Shown piece by piece: positions 25,404-33,812 of a stretch of 64,000 bases of DNA. Source of the DNA: CAYPPG01 sp964412555 (GTDB lineage: Bacteria; Hinthialibacterota; Hinthialibacteria; Hinthialibacterales; Hinthialibacteraceae). The notes beneath the pieces are model-generated. The model was given only the letters and a program-made list of their open reading frames with translations, ran no database searches and was not told where the DNA came from. The translations under genes were made by a program, and so were the position numbers. Positions within the stretch are counted from its first letter, which is position 1; every line of letters starts with the position of its first letter. The DNA is taken from assembly GCA_964412555.1 (NCBI GenBank), contig CAYPPG010000028.1, positions 1 to 64,000 on the forward strand. The letters are read 5' to 3'.

Positions 25404-26386
25404 CTCAAGACGCTCGAAATCCCAAACATGCTTTTACCCTTGTGGAACTTTTGCTGGGGATGTCCATTTTAGCCTTGGTAATTGGGAGTGTTTACACAGG
25501 TATGAAAGTCGGGATGGAAGCGTATCTGGCAGGGCAGTACTCGATGGAATTATATCAGTCGGCGCGTATCGGATTGCGGGAAGTGGCGGAAGAACTGCGG
25601 TTTGCTTTGTCACCGAATGCGTTTTGGCATCCTGCGGATTCATATCGGAATTTAACGTACGAGGAATTGATCAATATGTTTCAAGGGCCGATCGTGCAGG
25701 AGGAAGATCCGGGAGCGATCGTATTTCAGGGAAATGGGAATTCGGTTACCTTTGTGCGAAAAGTGTATCAGTTGAACCGTTTTCCGCCTTTCGATTTACA
25801 GGAATGCTCCATTTATGTAGATCAGGATCGAAAAGAGTTGGTTTTGGAAATACTTCGATCCTTACTGGCCGTGAAGCAAATGAGTTGGTTTTACCGGTAC
25901 CAATTTCAATTGAATTTGGCAGGGCAAGTGATTCCTTTCCAGGGGGGGCGTGCGCGTTTCCGACCAATGGGGATGTTTGGAGAGCCACCGATCGAACAAT
26001 TTATCGGAGATTATGGAACCATTCGTAAACGGTATTTAATTGCCAGTGGAATCCATTCTATTCAATTTCGGTATTCATCGGGAAAGGATTGGGAAAGGAG
26101 TTGGAGTTCCCAGGAGCTGGTGACGGAATATCGGATATCCCCGCAAAGTCCTAATTTTGATCAGATGCGTGATGTCATCGTTCGAGAAAAAGGGCCACCG
26201 CAAATCACGCAGATTTCGCTAGAGTTGGAAAACGGTGATGTTGTTTCAACGGCGACTTATATTCCCGCAGGACGGATGAGCCAAAGCGGTGGATCGCATA
26301 CAAGGGGAAGACAAGGAAATCCTGCGGGCATTCAACCTCCGCGTTCCGAATCGCCTGCTGCGATTCCTGGATTAAGAATAAGGTGA
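25400..26386 (+). CDS. gspJ: Minor pseudopilin GspJ-like
   Basis: 328 residues, longer than most GspJ proteins. It shares an ATGA overlap with gspI, implying translational coupling. The prepilin segment is HAFTLVELLLGMSILALVIG with Glu5 present, followed by an amphipathic helix and a globular domain that includes GIHSIQFRYSSGKDWERSW, a GspJ-like motif. The C-terminal 50 residues are Gly/Ser/Pro/Arg-rich and look disordered. The identification rests on operon position between I and K plus the signature helix. Confidence 0.83.
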   Translation: MTQDARNPKHAFTLVELLLGMSILALVIGSVYTGMKVGMEAYLAGQYSMELYQSARIGLREVAEELRFALSPNAFWHPADSYRNLTYEELINMFQGPIVQEEDPGAIVFQGNGNSVTFVRKVYQLNRFPPFDLQECSIYVDQDRKELVLEILRSLLAVKQMSWFYRYQFQLNLAGQVIPFQGGRARFRPMGMFGEPPIEQFIGDYGTIRKRYLIASGIHSIQFRYSSGKDWERSWSSQELVTEYRISPQSPNFDQMRDVIVREKGPPQITQISLELENGDVVSTATYIPAGRMSQSGGSHTRGRQGNPAGIQPPRSESPAAIPGLRIR

Positions 26387-26392
26387 ATAAAA

Positions 26393-27661
26393 ATGGAACA
26401 ACGTTCTCATGAATCCGGAATTGTTTTGATAATCACATTGTGGGTCATTGTTGTTCTTTCCACAGTCTCTCTGTCTTATGTGCGTCAAGTCAGTTTGGAG
26501 ATCAAAATGGTGGGATTCCAGCGGGATGTGACGATTGTAGATTCGATTGCCGATGCGGGGTTACGCCAAGCATTGATCCTATTGCGGGAGGATCGAATTA
26601 AAGATTCAGGGGAATTGTTTGAAGAAACGATTGTCGAATTTGAAGACGACGATGTGTATAATTATGACGGGGGGAATGAAGCCTGGGCGGAATACCCGCG
26701 GCTGCTCGAAGGAGTTCCTTTTTATGAATCCGGAGAACATGTGGGGTTTTATTACGTCGATATCGAAGATGAAGCGGCGAAATTTCCCTTGAACAATAAC
26801 GGTACAACTTTGGAGATGGTTGCTCATCTTATTGAAATCACGGGTGTTCAAGAGAAAGATGCGAGAATGCTGGCGGGAGCGATCATTGATTGGAGAGATC
26901 CGGATGACGTGCCCACCGACGCCGGAGGGAACACATTCGGTCGAGATGGCGCAGATGAAATGTCTTTTTATAATTCCGGATATGGGAATCGGGATCAAGG
27001 CATGCCACAGTTTGTGATCAAGAATGCGCCCTTCGATTCCGTGGATGAACTCTTGTTGATACCGGGAATGACTCCTGAAATTGTCTATGGAACAGTCGAT
27101 CCGGAAGAGAACGAGGGGCGTGGGCGGATGCGAAGACGGCATCGCAGGCGGGGGGAATATCTCGGTTTGAGACATTACGTGACCGTGTATTCGGGAAGTG
27201 TAAATATTAATACTGTCAAACAAGAGGTGTTGGAATCATTGTTGTATGAAGCTATGGGAGATCAAGCGGAAAGTGTGGCCTCCGATTGGGTGGAGTTTCG
27301 GGATGGCCGGGATGGTGAGACCTATACCGACGATGATCAGGTGATCAAAACACCAAATAACGAAGATATGGATGATGTTCATTTTACGAATGTAAGCAGT
27401 TTTACTCCCCAAGTCTGGCAGCAGCTCAATCCTTTTGCATCCTTGTCGTCCAATAATTTTGTCGTTACTTGTTTGGCGGAATATGAAGGAATTCAAAAAG
27501 GATATCGGGCTGTCGTTTTGCGTGAATTTATTCCATGGAATCAAATGCCTCAGTTTGGATTTGACACCGATAAATTGGAGGATTTGGAACAAGTGATCTT
27601 GCAAGTTCGTGTGATAGAACCATTATTCGATGCCAAAAAGCGGATTGACCGCGTCCTGTAG
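26393..27661 (+). CDS. gspK: Type II secretion minor pseudopilin GspK
   Basis: 422 residues. GspK is the large tip pseudopilin that lacks Glu5; here the segment reads GIVLIITLWVIVVLSTVSLSY, with leader ESG as in the family. The body carries DEAAKFPLN, AGAIIDWRDPDD, DSVDELLLIPGM and VNINTVKQEVL, the typical GspK helix-hairpin region. An Arg-rich insertion (RGRMRRRHRRRGEY, near residue 245) interrupts it and matches basic inserts in the neighbouring H and I proteins. The gap to gspJ is 6 bp. Confidence 0.93.
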   Translation: MEQRSHESGIVLIITLWVIVVLSTVSLSYVRQVSLEIKMVGFQRDVTIVDSIADAGLRQALILLREDRIKDSGELFEETIVEFEDDDVYNYDGGNEAWAEYPRLLEGVPFYESGEHVGFYYVDIEDEAAKFPLNNNGTTLEMVAHLIEITGVQEKDARMLAGAIIDWRDPDDVPTDAGGNTFGRDGADEMSFYNSGYGNRDQGMPQFVIKNAPFDSVDELLLIPGMTPEIVYGTVDPEENEGRGRMRRRHRRRGEYLGLRHYVTVYSGSVNINTVKQEVLESLLYEAMGDQAESVASDWVEFRDGRDGETYTDDDQVIKTPNNEDMDDVHFTNVSSFTPQVWQQLNPFASLSSNNFVVTCLAEYEGIQKGYRAVVLREFIPWNQMPQFGFDTDKLEDLEQVILQVRVIEPLFDAKKRIDRVL

Positions 27662-27724
27662 GTTCGAAGGACATCCGAGAGAAGAATCGGATAGACAATT
27701 AATACTAAATGGATTGATAGTTCA

Positions 27725-29338
27725 ATGGCTAGAGCCGTAAGAAGACCAAGTACAAAAAAGAAAAAATTGGGGCGGGGACGCCGTTTCGCGACCGGAATCG
27801 ATATCGGGAATTTTTCTGTTAAAATCGTGTCTCTTGCCGGGGATGATGCGGGACAAGTCGAGATTCGGAAAGTGACTATTGTTCCGTTGAGTGAACCGGG
27901 AGGAATCGAATATACGGAAAAGCGATATGAACGTCAAAAAGAGGCATTGAAAGAGGCCATCAAACGTCATCATCGTATGGAGGGACGTATAGTATTGGGA
28001 TTTCCTCGTGAATTGGCGACGATCCGTTACATGACGTTACCCTCTTCGAATCGATCGGAATTGAAGGAAATGCTGTTGTATGATGTGGAACGGCATGTCC
28101 CTTTTGCGGCGGAAGATTTAGAAATTACCTTTCAATTGATCGAGAAACTCGGGGAGCACGAATCGCGGGTCATGATGATATGTGCTTTGACGCGTGAAAT
28201 CGAACCCTATATGGAAATGTGCAACGAATTGGGGATCGAAATCGACGCCATTGACTTGGATGTGTTCGGTGATTGTGCTGCTTTCGATCGCTCCTTGAAT
28301 CCGGATGAGACCGTTGCGCTTGTGAACTTTGGGCGTTCTTCTGTGAAATTGAGCATTATGCGGAATCATTCTGTTTTGTTCAGCCGAAGTTTGCATATTC
28401 AGGAAGACAAACTGTTGAGCGGCTTTACCGGAGCGAAGAGCTGGCGGGATTTACAGGGCCGTGTGACAGCCGCTGGCGCCCTTCATCCCAATGAACGAGA
28501 ACATTTTGCGAAATGGGTTGATCGATTGGGTATGGAGCTCCTTCGTTCCATCAGCGCCTTCATGTGTGAAAGTAATGGAATGCGAATCGATCGCATGATT
28601 CTCTGCGGCGGAGCAGGATTTTTCCCCGCTGGCCCTCCCCGCGGTTTGAGTTTACGTGTGAAAACGAAAGCAACGATCGAAATGCCGATGGATGGAGATT
28701 TGCCCCGCAGCGATCAATATCGAGGCACAGAATTGACAAGCGGAATCGGTCTCGCCTTGCGGGGATTGCAAAGTACGGACAATACGATCAATCTGATCCC
28801 CGATTCCTTTATCCAGGAGAGAAAGCAACGCCAACGATCTGCGTTTCGAAAAAATGTGATCATTGTGATTTTTATGATCGTGACGTTATTTAGCGGTGCG
28901 GGTTATTTGGCGTGGCACGAAAAACATCTCCAAAATTCGCAAATCGACGCAAAATATCTTGAATTAAAAAAAGCAAACGCCAAATTGGTGACGATGCGGA
29001 AAAAGATCAACACGGTTGACCACTATTTGGATTCCGAAAATTCTTGTTTGAATGTGGTGAAAGGTGTGCTGGAAATCATGCCGCAACATACCTACATCAA
29101 GTCTCTCTCTTTCACGAAACGGAAGACATTGGAAATTATCGGGCAGGTTTATTCGGATACGGATGCGCGAAGAATTCACGCTTCCTTGATCGAGTTGACG
29201 AGTCCCAGTGGGGAACGCTTCTTCGATAATGTGGTGCCTCGGTACGACTCGAAGGTGCTGAATCTCGGACAAAAGAATATTCAAGTTCAAGAATTTACGT
29301 TCAATTGTACATTGAAGTGGAAACAGCAAGATAATTGA
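27725..29338 (+). CDS. gspL: GspL-type protein, PilM-PilN fusion
   Basis: 537 residues. The first ~360 form an actin-like PilM domain beginning GIDIGNFSVKIV, with ALVNFGRSSVKLSI as the second phosphate-binding strand. A single membrane span follows (VIIVIFMIVTLFSGAGYLA, about residues 378-396), then a periplasmic coiled coil and a PilN-like ferredoxin fold (MPQHTYIKSLSFTKRKTLEI). This is the classical GspL organisation, equivalent to separate PilM and PilN. It anchors GspE to the inner membrane. A basic N-terminus (RRPSTKKKKLGRGRR) precedes the actin fold. Confidence 0.9.
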   Translation: MARAVRRPSTKKKKLGRGRRFATGIDIGNFSVKIVSLAGDDAGQVEIRKVTIVPLSEPGGIEYTEKRYERQKEALKEAIKRHHRMEGRIVLGFPRELATIRYMTLPSSNRSELKEMLLYDVERHVPFAAEDLEITFQLIEKLGEHESRVMMICALTREIEPYMEMCNELGIEIDAIDLDVFGDCAAFDRSLNPDETVALVNFGRSSVKLSIMRNHSVLFSRSLHIQEDKLLSGFTGAKSWRDLQGRVTAAGALHPNEREHFAKWVDRLGMELLRSISAFMCESNGMRIDRMILCGGAGFFPAGPPRGLSLRVKTKATIEMPMDGDLPRSDQYRGTELTSGIGLALRGLQSTDNTINLIPDSFIQERKQRQRSAFRKNVIIVIFMIVTLFSGAGYLAWHEKHLQNSQIDAKYLELKKANAKLVTMRKKINTVDHYLDSENSCLNVVKGVLEIMPQHTYIKSLSFTKRKTLEIIGQVYSDTDARRIHASLIELTSPSGERFFDNVVPRYDSKVLNLGQKNIQVQEFTFNCTLKWKQQDN

Positions 29339-29375
29339 CAGTGAAAGACAATCCCAAAAATAGGGGAAAGAAATA

Positions 29376-30014
29376 ATGGCTCGAACTCGAAGTGAAAAAA
29401 CATTGACTGCAATTGTGATCATTTTATCGATTGGGTTTGGTGGTATTTATATTTACAGGAATGTCGGAGAGGATTGGCTTACCATGCAAGAAGGCATGGA
29501 CGATCGAATTGCCGCCATCAACACGTTGATTGCCGAACAGAAAAAAGCGGCCCAAATTACTACTACCTTTGAAGAGATGGAGCAGGAACTTAAATTGGAG
29601 GGGAGTGATCCGGAACAACTTCTGAAAATCAATGAAGATTTGGCTCGGATTTTGGAAGAGGTAGGGCTAAAAAATCAATATAGCAGTATTTTGCCGAAAG
29701 ATCCGCAACGCGAAGAGGATTTCAAGATCGTGGCCATTACGATTGATCGAATTGTCTGTACACCGGAACAATTCGGGCGTTTGCTGTATCAGTTGGAAAA
29801 GGAATCCAAGGTCATGGAAATCACCAATTGCCGTGTATCCAACCTGATGAACGAAGTCGGTTCAGTCGGCATCTCAATGGGGAGGGCGGGGGTTCCCATG
29901 AATCTATCTCCGCTGAAAGGGCTTTTGTCCGTCAATCTCGAAATATCCAGGTTGATCGAATATCGTCCGGATGAAATTGAAGAGAACAAGAAGAACAAAA
30001 GGAGACGGTCATGA
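29376..30014 (+). CDS. gspM: GspM/PilO-like inner-membrane assembly protein
   Basis: 212 residues with one N-terminal membrane span (LTAIVIILSIGFGGIYIY), a coiled coil (about 40-85) and a small alpha/beta domain, the layout of PilO and GspM. It would pair with the GspL periplasmic domain. Sequence similarity to named families is low, so the assignment rests on layout and position between L and the C-like gene. The C-terminus is very basic (ENKKNKRRRS). It overlaps the next gene by 4 bp. Confidence 0.8.
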   Translation: MARTRSEKTLTAIVIILSIGFGGIYIYRNVGEDWLTMQEGMDDRIAAINTLIAEQKKAAQITTTFEEMEQELKLEGSDPEQLLKINEDLARILEEVGLKNQYSSILPKDPQREEDFKIVAITIDRIVCTPEQFGRLLYQLEKESKVMEITNCRVSNLMNEVGSVGISMGRAGVPMNLSPLKGLLSVNLEISRLIEYRPDEIEENKKNKRRRS

Positions 30015-30550
30015 ATAAACGAAAAGTCATATGGACTTATTTGATCTTGTCACTCTTATTGATTTTTTCAGCGGTCGTTCTTGCGTTGCAAGTAAAGCAT
30101 TATTTGTACGAGAGAACGGTGTATGAATTCGATGATCCGACAGTCGCCATGGAGGAAGCGAAAGAACAACTCAAGAGTGAAGAAATCAAGGTTAAAAATG
30201 AAATTATCACGGTTTTCAACAATTCTGTTGCATTTCGCTCATTGGCGACACCGATTCCGCGGCCGTCACCAACACCGCTACCTCCACCCACTCCGACGCC
30301 GATTGTTCCGGCGAGTGGTTATAAGTTGAAATACGTAACCGGTTCGTGGGTGTCTCTGCAACGATATGACGGGCAGTCCATTCGTGCAAAAGTGGGAGAT
30401 GTCGTTACGGAAACGTTCGGTGATTTCGAGATTTTGGAAGCGAACACGCGGCCCTCGTGGGTGAAGGTCAAAGATGTCAAGTCCGGAACCGTGCGTATTA
30501 TCAATCAAGAAGCGCCGGCGAAAACTTCGCAGCAACGAAAACGAAGATAA
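30011..30550 (+). CDS. gspC: GspC/PilP-like periplasmic connector protein
   Basis: 179 residues: one N-terminal membrane span (TYLILSLLLIFSAVVLAL), an alpha-helical stretch, a proline-rich linker (PIPRPSPTPLPPPTPTPI) and a small beta domain (SGYKLKYVTGSWVSLQRYDG onward) like the HR/PilP domain that docks on the secretin. The protein ends in a basic tail. It overlaps the GspM-like gene (ATGA), and gspD follows after a palindrome, which matches a connector between the inner-membrane platform and the outer-membrane channel. No PDZ domain is present. Confidence 0.75.
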   Translation: MNKRKVIWTYLILSLLLIFSAVVLALQVKHYLYERTVYEFDDPTVAMEEAKEQLKSEEIKVKNEIITVFNNSVAFRSLATPIPRPSPTPLPPPTPTPIVPASGYKLKYVTGSWVSLQRYDGQSIRAKVGDVVTETFGDFEILEANTRPSWVKVKDVKSGTVRIINQEAPAKTSQQRKRR

Positions 30551-30559
30551 TATCATTGC

Positions 30560-30587
30560 GTAGGGGCGGTTCGCGAACCGCCCCTAC
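30560..30587. repeat. Perfect 28-bp palindrome between gspC-like gene and gspD
   Basis: GTAGGGGCGGTTCG is followed directly by its exact reverse complement. It lies in the 67-bp gap between the gspC-like stop and the gspD start. The element at 2578-2607 is a relative. In RNA it would form a very stable stem that could attenuate or stabilise the distal mRNA carrying the secretin. Confidence 0.85.
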
Positions 30588-30617
30588 CTCGTGGTATGCC
30601 ATAGAAGGAGAAAAACT

Positions 30618-32729
30618 TTGTTTAATCAGAAATCCATAGTAAAAACGATCTCTATGCTACTTCTCATGAGTTGTATTCCTTATGCGTTAATGGGAGCGCA
30701 ACAAACCAATCCTCCACCTCAGCCGCAAAACGCGCCTGCGGAAGAGGAAGATGAATCCGGACTTAATAAACGGATTCAAGGGCCTGTGGAAGCGCGGGGA
30801 ATCCAACTATCCGAAATACTGGGAATCCTTCAGGCAGAAAGTGGGTTGCAGATGGTCTTGGATAAAGGGGTTGATCCGCAGGTCACTTTCAATTTGCAAA
30901 ATCCCACGGTGCGGGAAGTGTTGCAAACCGTGCTGCCGGCAAACGGTCTCGATTTTGTGACGCTTGATACCGGTGTCGTCCGCATTGGAAATGAAGGGGA
31001 TATCGCGGATCTGAAAATGCCGGAAGTGGAACTCATGTCGCGTACTTTCAGTCCGCAGTATGTCGATATTGAACAACTCCAAAGTGCTTTAGACGGATTG
31101 CGAAGTCAAAACGGGCGGGTCATTATCGACCCGGATACCCGCAAAATCATCGTGACGGATCTTCCGGAAGTGGTTGAAGAAATGTCTCAACTGATCCAAC
31201 AATTGGATGTCCGGACGGAAACGCGTGTCTTCCCGATCAAATATGCCAACGCCCAGGAAATCGCCGACCAACTCGAAGGAGTGATCAGTACGGCGCAGGG
31301 GGAACTATTCATCGATTATCGGAACAACTTGATTATCATCACGGATACGCCGGAGCGTTTGGATATGGCTCAGGCGATCATTGAACAGTTGGATATCGAA
31401 TTGGAATTCAAAGTGATTCCACTCGCTTTTGCGTTACCTGAAGATGTTATTCCCATTATTGAAGGTTTGTTAACCGAAAACGGATATGTGGATTTCGATC
31501 CACGAACCTCTCGGCTTTTTCTACAAGATATTCCTTCTATCATTGATCAAATCGTGAAGTTGATCCAAGAACTCGATCTTCCCAATCAGCAGGTCTATGT
31601 GGAAGCCGACATCGTCCAGATCAATACGGGGAAATCTCTTTCGTTCGGTACGTCGGCTGCTTTTGGTTCGGATATCGGTGCAGGAGGCAATCCCGCAGCC
31701 CCTTCGATCAGTTCTACGACGGGAAGCGATTTTTTCACCTTCAATCCTTTTCTGACAACTTCGGGGGAAGGTTTGACGCTGATGGATGTTCGGCAGGGGA
31801 GTTATCGCTTTCAAATCAATGCCTTGGTTGAAAAAAGAGAAGCGGAAATTATTGCCAGTCCACGGCTCCTGATTCAGGATGGTCAAGTCGGATCGTTCAA
31901 CCTTGGTTCGCAGGAACCCTATTCGACACGCTCTTACGGTGGGTATGGTGGTGGCTACTATGGAGGAGGAGGGTATGGGAATGATATGTATACCCAAAAT
32001 TTTCGGGATGTCGGTACGACCCTTCAATTGGAAGTCTATGCCAGTGAAGCGGGATATGTCGAAATGTATATCGGAATGCAGGATACGAAACCTCGCCGTG
32101 TTCAATTGAGCAATCTCGGTGAAGCGCTTGCCGTGGACGGGTCGTTTATCGATACCGCTGTAACAATTAAAAGTGGAAGAACCGTCGTGTTGGGTGGAAT
32201 TATCAATCGGAGTACAGAAAAATCACACTCCGGGGTACCGATTTTGAGCAGTATTCCCATTTTGGGGGCTTTGTTTCGAAATAAAAGTTCATCCAGTGAT
32301 AAAAAGAAATTATTGATTTTCATTACACCGACGATTGTCAATATCGACGATCCCTATTCGTTCGCTCAAGTCGACAATATTCAACATGTAAAAGAATTGC
32401 AACAGAAGGGTGCGACCGGGTTCATTGAAACGGAGGTGGCTGACAAATATCTGGATTGGAGCGATGAAGTTGAAAATGAACAGCAAGCCATCGAGAGAGC
32501 CATGAGCCGTATGAGACGGGAGCAAGGGCTTCCAGAGGAGAATCGTTTATCACCGGACGCTCAGGAGAATGAAGGTTTGCGTACTTCCGGTGATCCCCAA
32601 TATCGCTCGGTTGGGGAAACCGATACATTGAAAAGTTTCAACAACAAGAGTCTCAACAACAATAGGGGAAAGCCCTCCACAAAAGAAGCAGACAACAGAC
32701 GCGCATCCCCGAACAAGAGAATTTTTTAA
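30618..32729 (+). CDS. gspD: Type II secretion outer-membrane secretin GspD
   Basis: About 703 residues. The start is taken as TTG at 30618 because AAGGAG lies seven bases upstream; the ATG at 30591 falls beside the palindrome without a ribosome site. A signal peptide (SMLLLMSCIPYALMGA) is present, and LMSC is a weak lipobox. Several N-domains follow (RTFSPQYVDIEQLQSALDGL, RVFPIKYANAQEIADQLEGV, KVIPLAFALPEDVIPIIEGL). The secretin core includes VEADIVQINTGKSLSFG, a Gly/Tyr-rich loop (GGYGGGYYGGGGYGND) and VLGGIINRSTEKSHSGVPIL with FITPTIV. It closes the secretion operon. Confidence 0.95.
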   Translation: MFNQKSIVKTISMLLLMSCIPYALMGAQQTNPPPQPQNAPAEEEDESGLNKRIQGPVEARGIQLSEILGILQAESGLQMVLDKGVDPQVTFNLQNPTVREVLQTVLPANGLDFVTLDTGVVRIGNEGDIADLKMPEVELMSRTFSPQYVDIEQLQSALDGLRSQNGRVIIDPDTRKIIVTDLPEVVEEMSQLIQQLDVRTETRVFPIKYANAQEIADQLEGVISTAQGELFIDYRNNLIIITDTPERLDMAQAIIEQLDIELEFKVIPLAFALPEDVIPIIEGLLTENGYVDFDPRTSRLFLQDIPSIIDQIVKLIQELDLPNQQVYVEADIVQINTGKSLSFGTSAAFGSDIGAGGNPAAPSISSTTGSDFFTFNPFLTTSGEGLTLMDVRQGSYRFQINALVEKREAEIIASPRLLIQDGQVGSFNLGSQEPYSTRSYGGYGGGYYGGGGYGNDMYTQNFRDVGTTLQLEVYASEAGYVEMYIGMQDTKPRRVQLSNLGEALAVDGSFIDTAVTIKSGRTVVLGGIINRSTEKSHSGVPILSSIPILGALFRNKSSSSDKKKLLIFITPTIVNIDDPYSFAQVDNIQHVKELQQKGATGFIETEVADKYLDWSDEVENEQQAIERAMSRMRREQGLPEENRLSPDAQENEGLRTSGDPQYRSVGETDTLKSFNNKSLNNNRGKPSTKEADNRRASPNKRIF

Positions 32730-32803
32730 TAATATTGCAACGGAAAAAATGGGGTATGAATTGAGTAATCGATATGTTGGTATCAAAAAAGGGAGGATCG
32801 CAG

Positions 32804-33277
32804 GTGGATGTAGTTCGCTATTTTGCCTATAACCGGCATATTGATCCCCACGCGTTGTCGCTGGACGGTATATGTTTTGAAACGACGGATGCGGCAGTCC
32901 TGCCTCAATATCGCTTGATATTCAACGTTCTTGAAGATGAATTGTTCCGCTTTGAAAAAAGGGGATTGGCAAATATCGTTCCCCATTTTGGAAGTGTTGT
33001 AGAAGGCATCGTCTATCTTTTGCAAGAGCGGGAATTGCGCCAATTGGATTCGGTTTCCGGCGTCGGTTCTTTGAAATATTACCGAAAGAAAGTGACTGTT
33101 CAATCCCGCAAGGGATTGAGGTTCGAAGCGTTGACTTATGTTGCCTGGCCGGATGTCACGGCGGAAGGATTGTTACCAGCCGACCGCTATTTGAAACAAC
33201 TGATCACTGCCGCTTCCCAACAAGGGATATCCCCAAAATTTCGGCAGTGGTTGGAAAACCATCCGACCATCTGTTAG
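32804..33277 (+). CDS. Gamma-glutamylcyclotransferase-fold protein with altered active site
   Basis: About 157 residues. The GTG at 32804 is chosen because GGAGG lies seven bases upstream. The fold is recognised from YFAYNRH near the N-terminus, PHFGSVVEGIVYLL, and LDSVSGVGSLKYYRKKVTV. In active GGCT enzymes these read Y-x-A-Y-G-S-N-x and LDxxEG; here the glycine loop is N-R-H, and the catalytic Glu position is Ser (about residue 85). It may bind a related ligand or use different chemistry. It follows gspD by 74 bp and converges with hpt, overlapping it by 4 bp. Confidence 0.75.
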   Translation: MDVVRYFAYNRHIDPHALSLDGICFETTDAAVLPQYRLIFNVLEDELFRFEKRGLANIVPHFGSVVEGIVYLLQERELRQLDSVSGVGSLKYYRKKVTVQSRKGLRFEALTYVAWPDVTAEGLLPADRYLKQLITAASQQGISPKFRQWLENHPTIC

Positions 33278-33810
33278 TGATTCCCAAGCCGAGGGACAGC
33301 GATATAAGGAAGATGGCGGTATTTTTCGCGGTAATCCAACCCGTATCCCACTACAAATTTGTCGGGAATTGTAAATCCAAGGAAATCGATCGTGCAAGGT
33401 TCCTGCATTTGCACTTCTTCTTTCTTCAATAGGACACATGTTCGTAACGACTTGGGATGAAGTTCCATGCAACGCTTTTTTGCATAATTCAAACTGGCAC
33501 CGGTATCGAATATGTCTTCAACGAGAATCACATTTCGATTTTCAATTGCGGGAAAAGGCAATTCATATTCTTTTACCGCTCCTTGCGCTTCCGTTTCGCC
33601 GCGGTAGCTGGATAAGTACAGAAATCCGATTTCCACATCCAAAGTCAGCTGTTTCATTAGATCGACAAGGAATACAATCGAGCCTTTTAATACAGAAAGA
33701 AGGATAATCTCCTCATTTTGATATATGCGTGATATATCAGCAGCTAATTCTTTGATTTTTTGTTCGATCTCGTCTTGGGGGATTAAAACTGTTTCGATGG
33801 CAAGATTCAT
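33274..33810 (-). CDS. hpt: Hypoxanthine phosphoribosyltransferase
   Basis: 178 residues, the usual size. Purine salvage: hypoxanthine or guanine plus PRPP gives IMP or GMP. The PRPP signature VILVEDIFDTGASL is intact, with LLSVLKGSIVFLVDLM near residue 40 and the base-binding KFVVGYGLDYREKYR at the C-terminus. The start is two bases after the stop of the upstream TPR gene, so the two form an operon. Confidence 0.95.
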   Translation of the reverse strand: MNLAIETVLIPQDEIEQKIKELAADISRIYQNEEIILLSVLKGSIVFLVDLMKQLTLDVEIGFLYLSSYRGETEAQGAVKEYELPFPAIENRNVILVEDIFDTGASLNYAKKRCMELHPKSLRTCVLLKKEEVQMQEPCTIDFLGFTIPDKFVVGYGLDYREKYRHLPYIAVPRLGNH

Positions 33811-33812
33811 GA

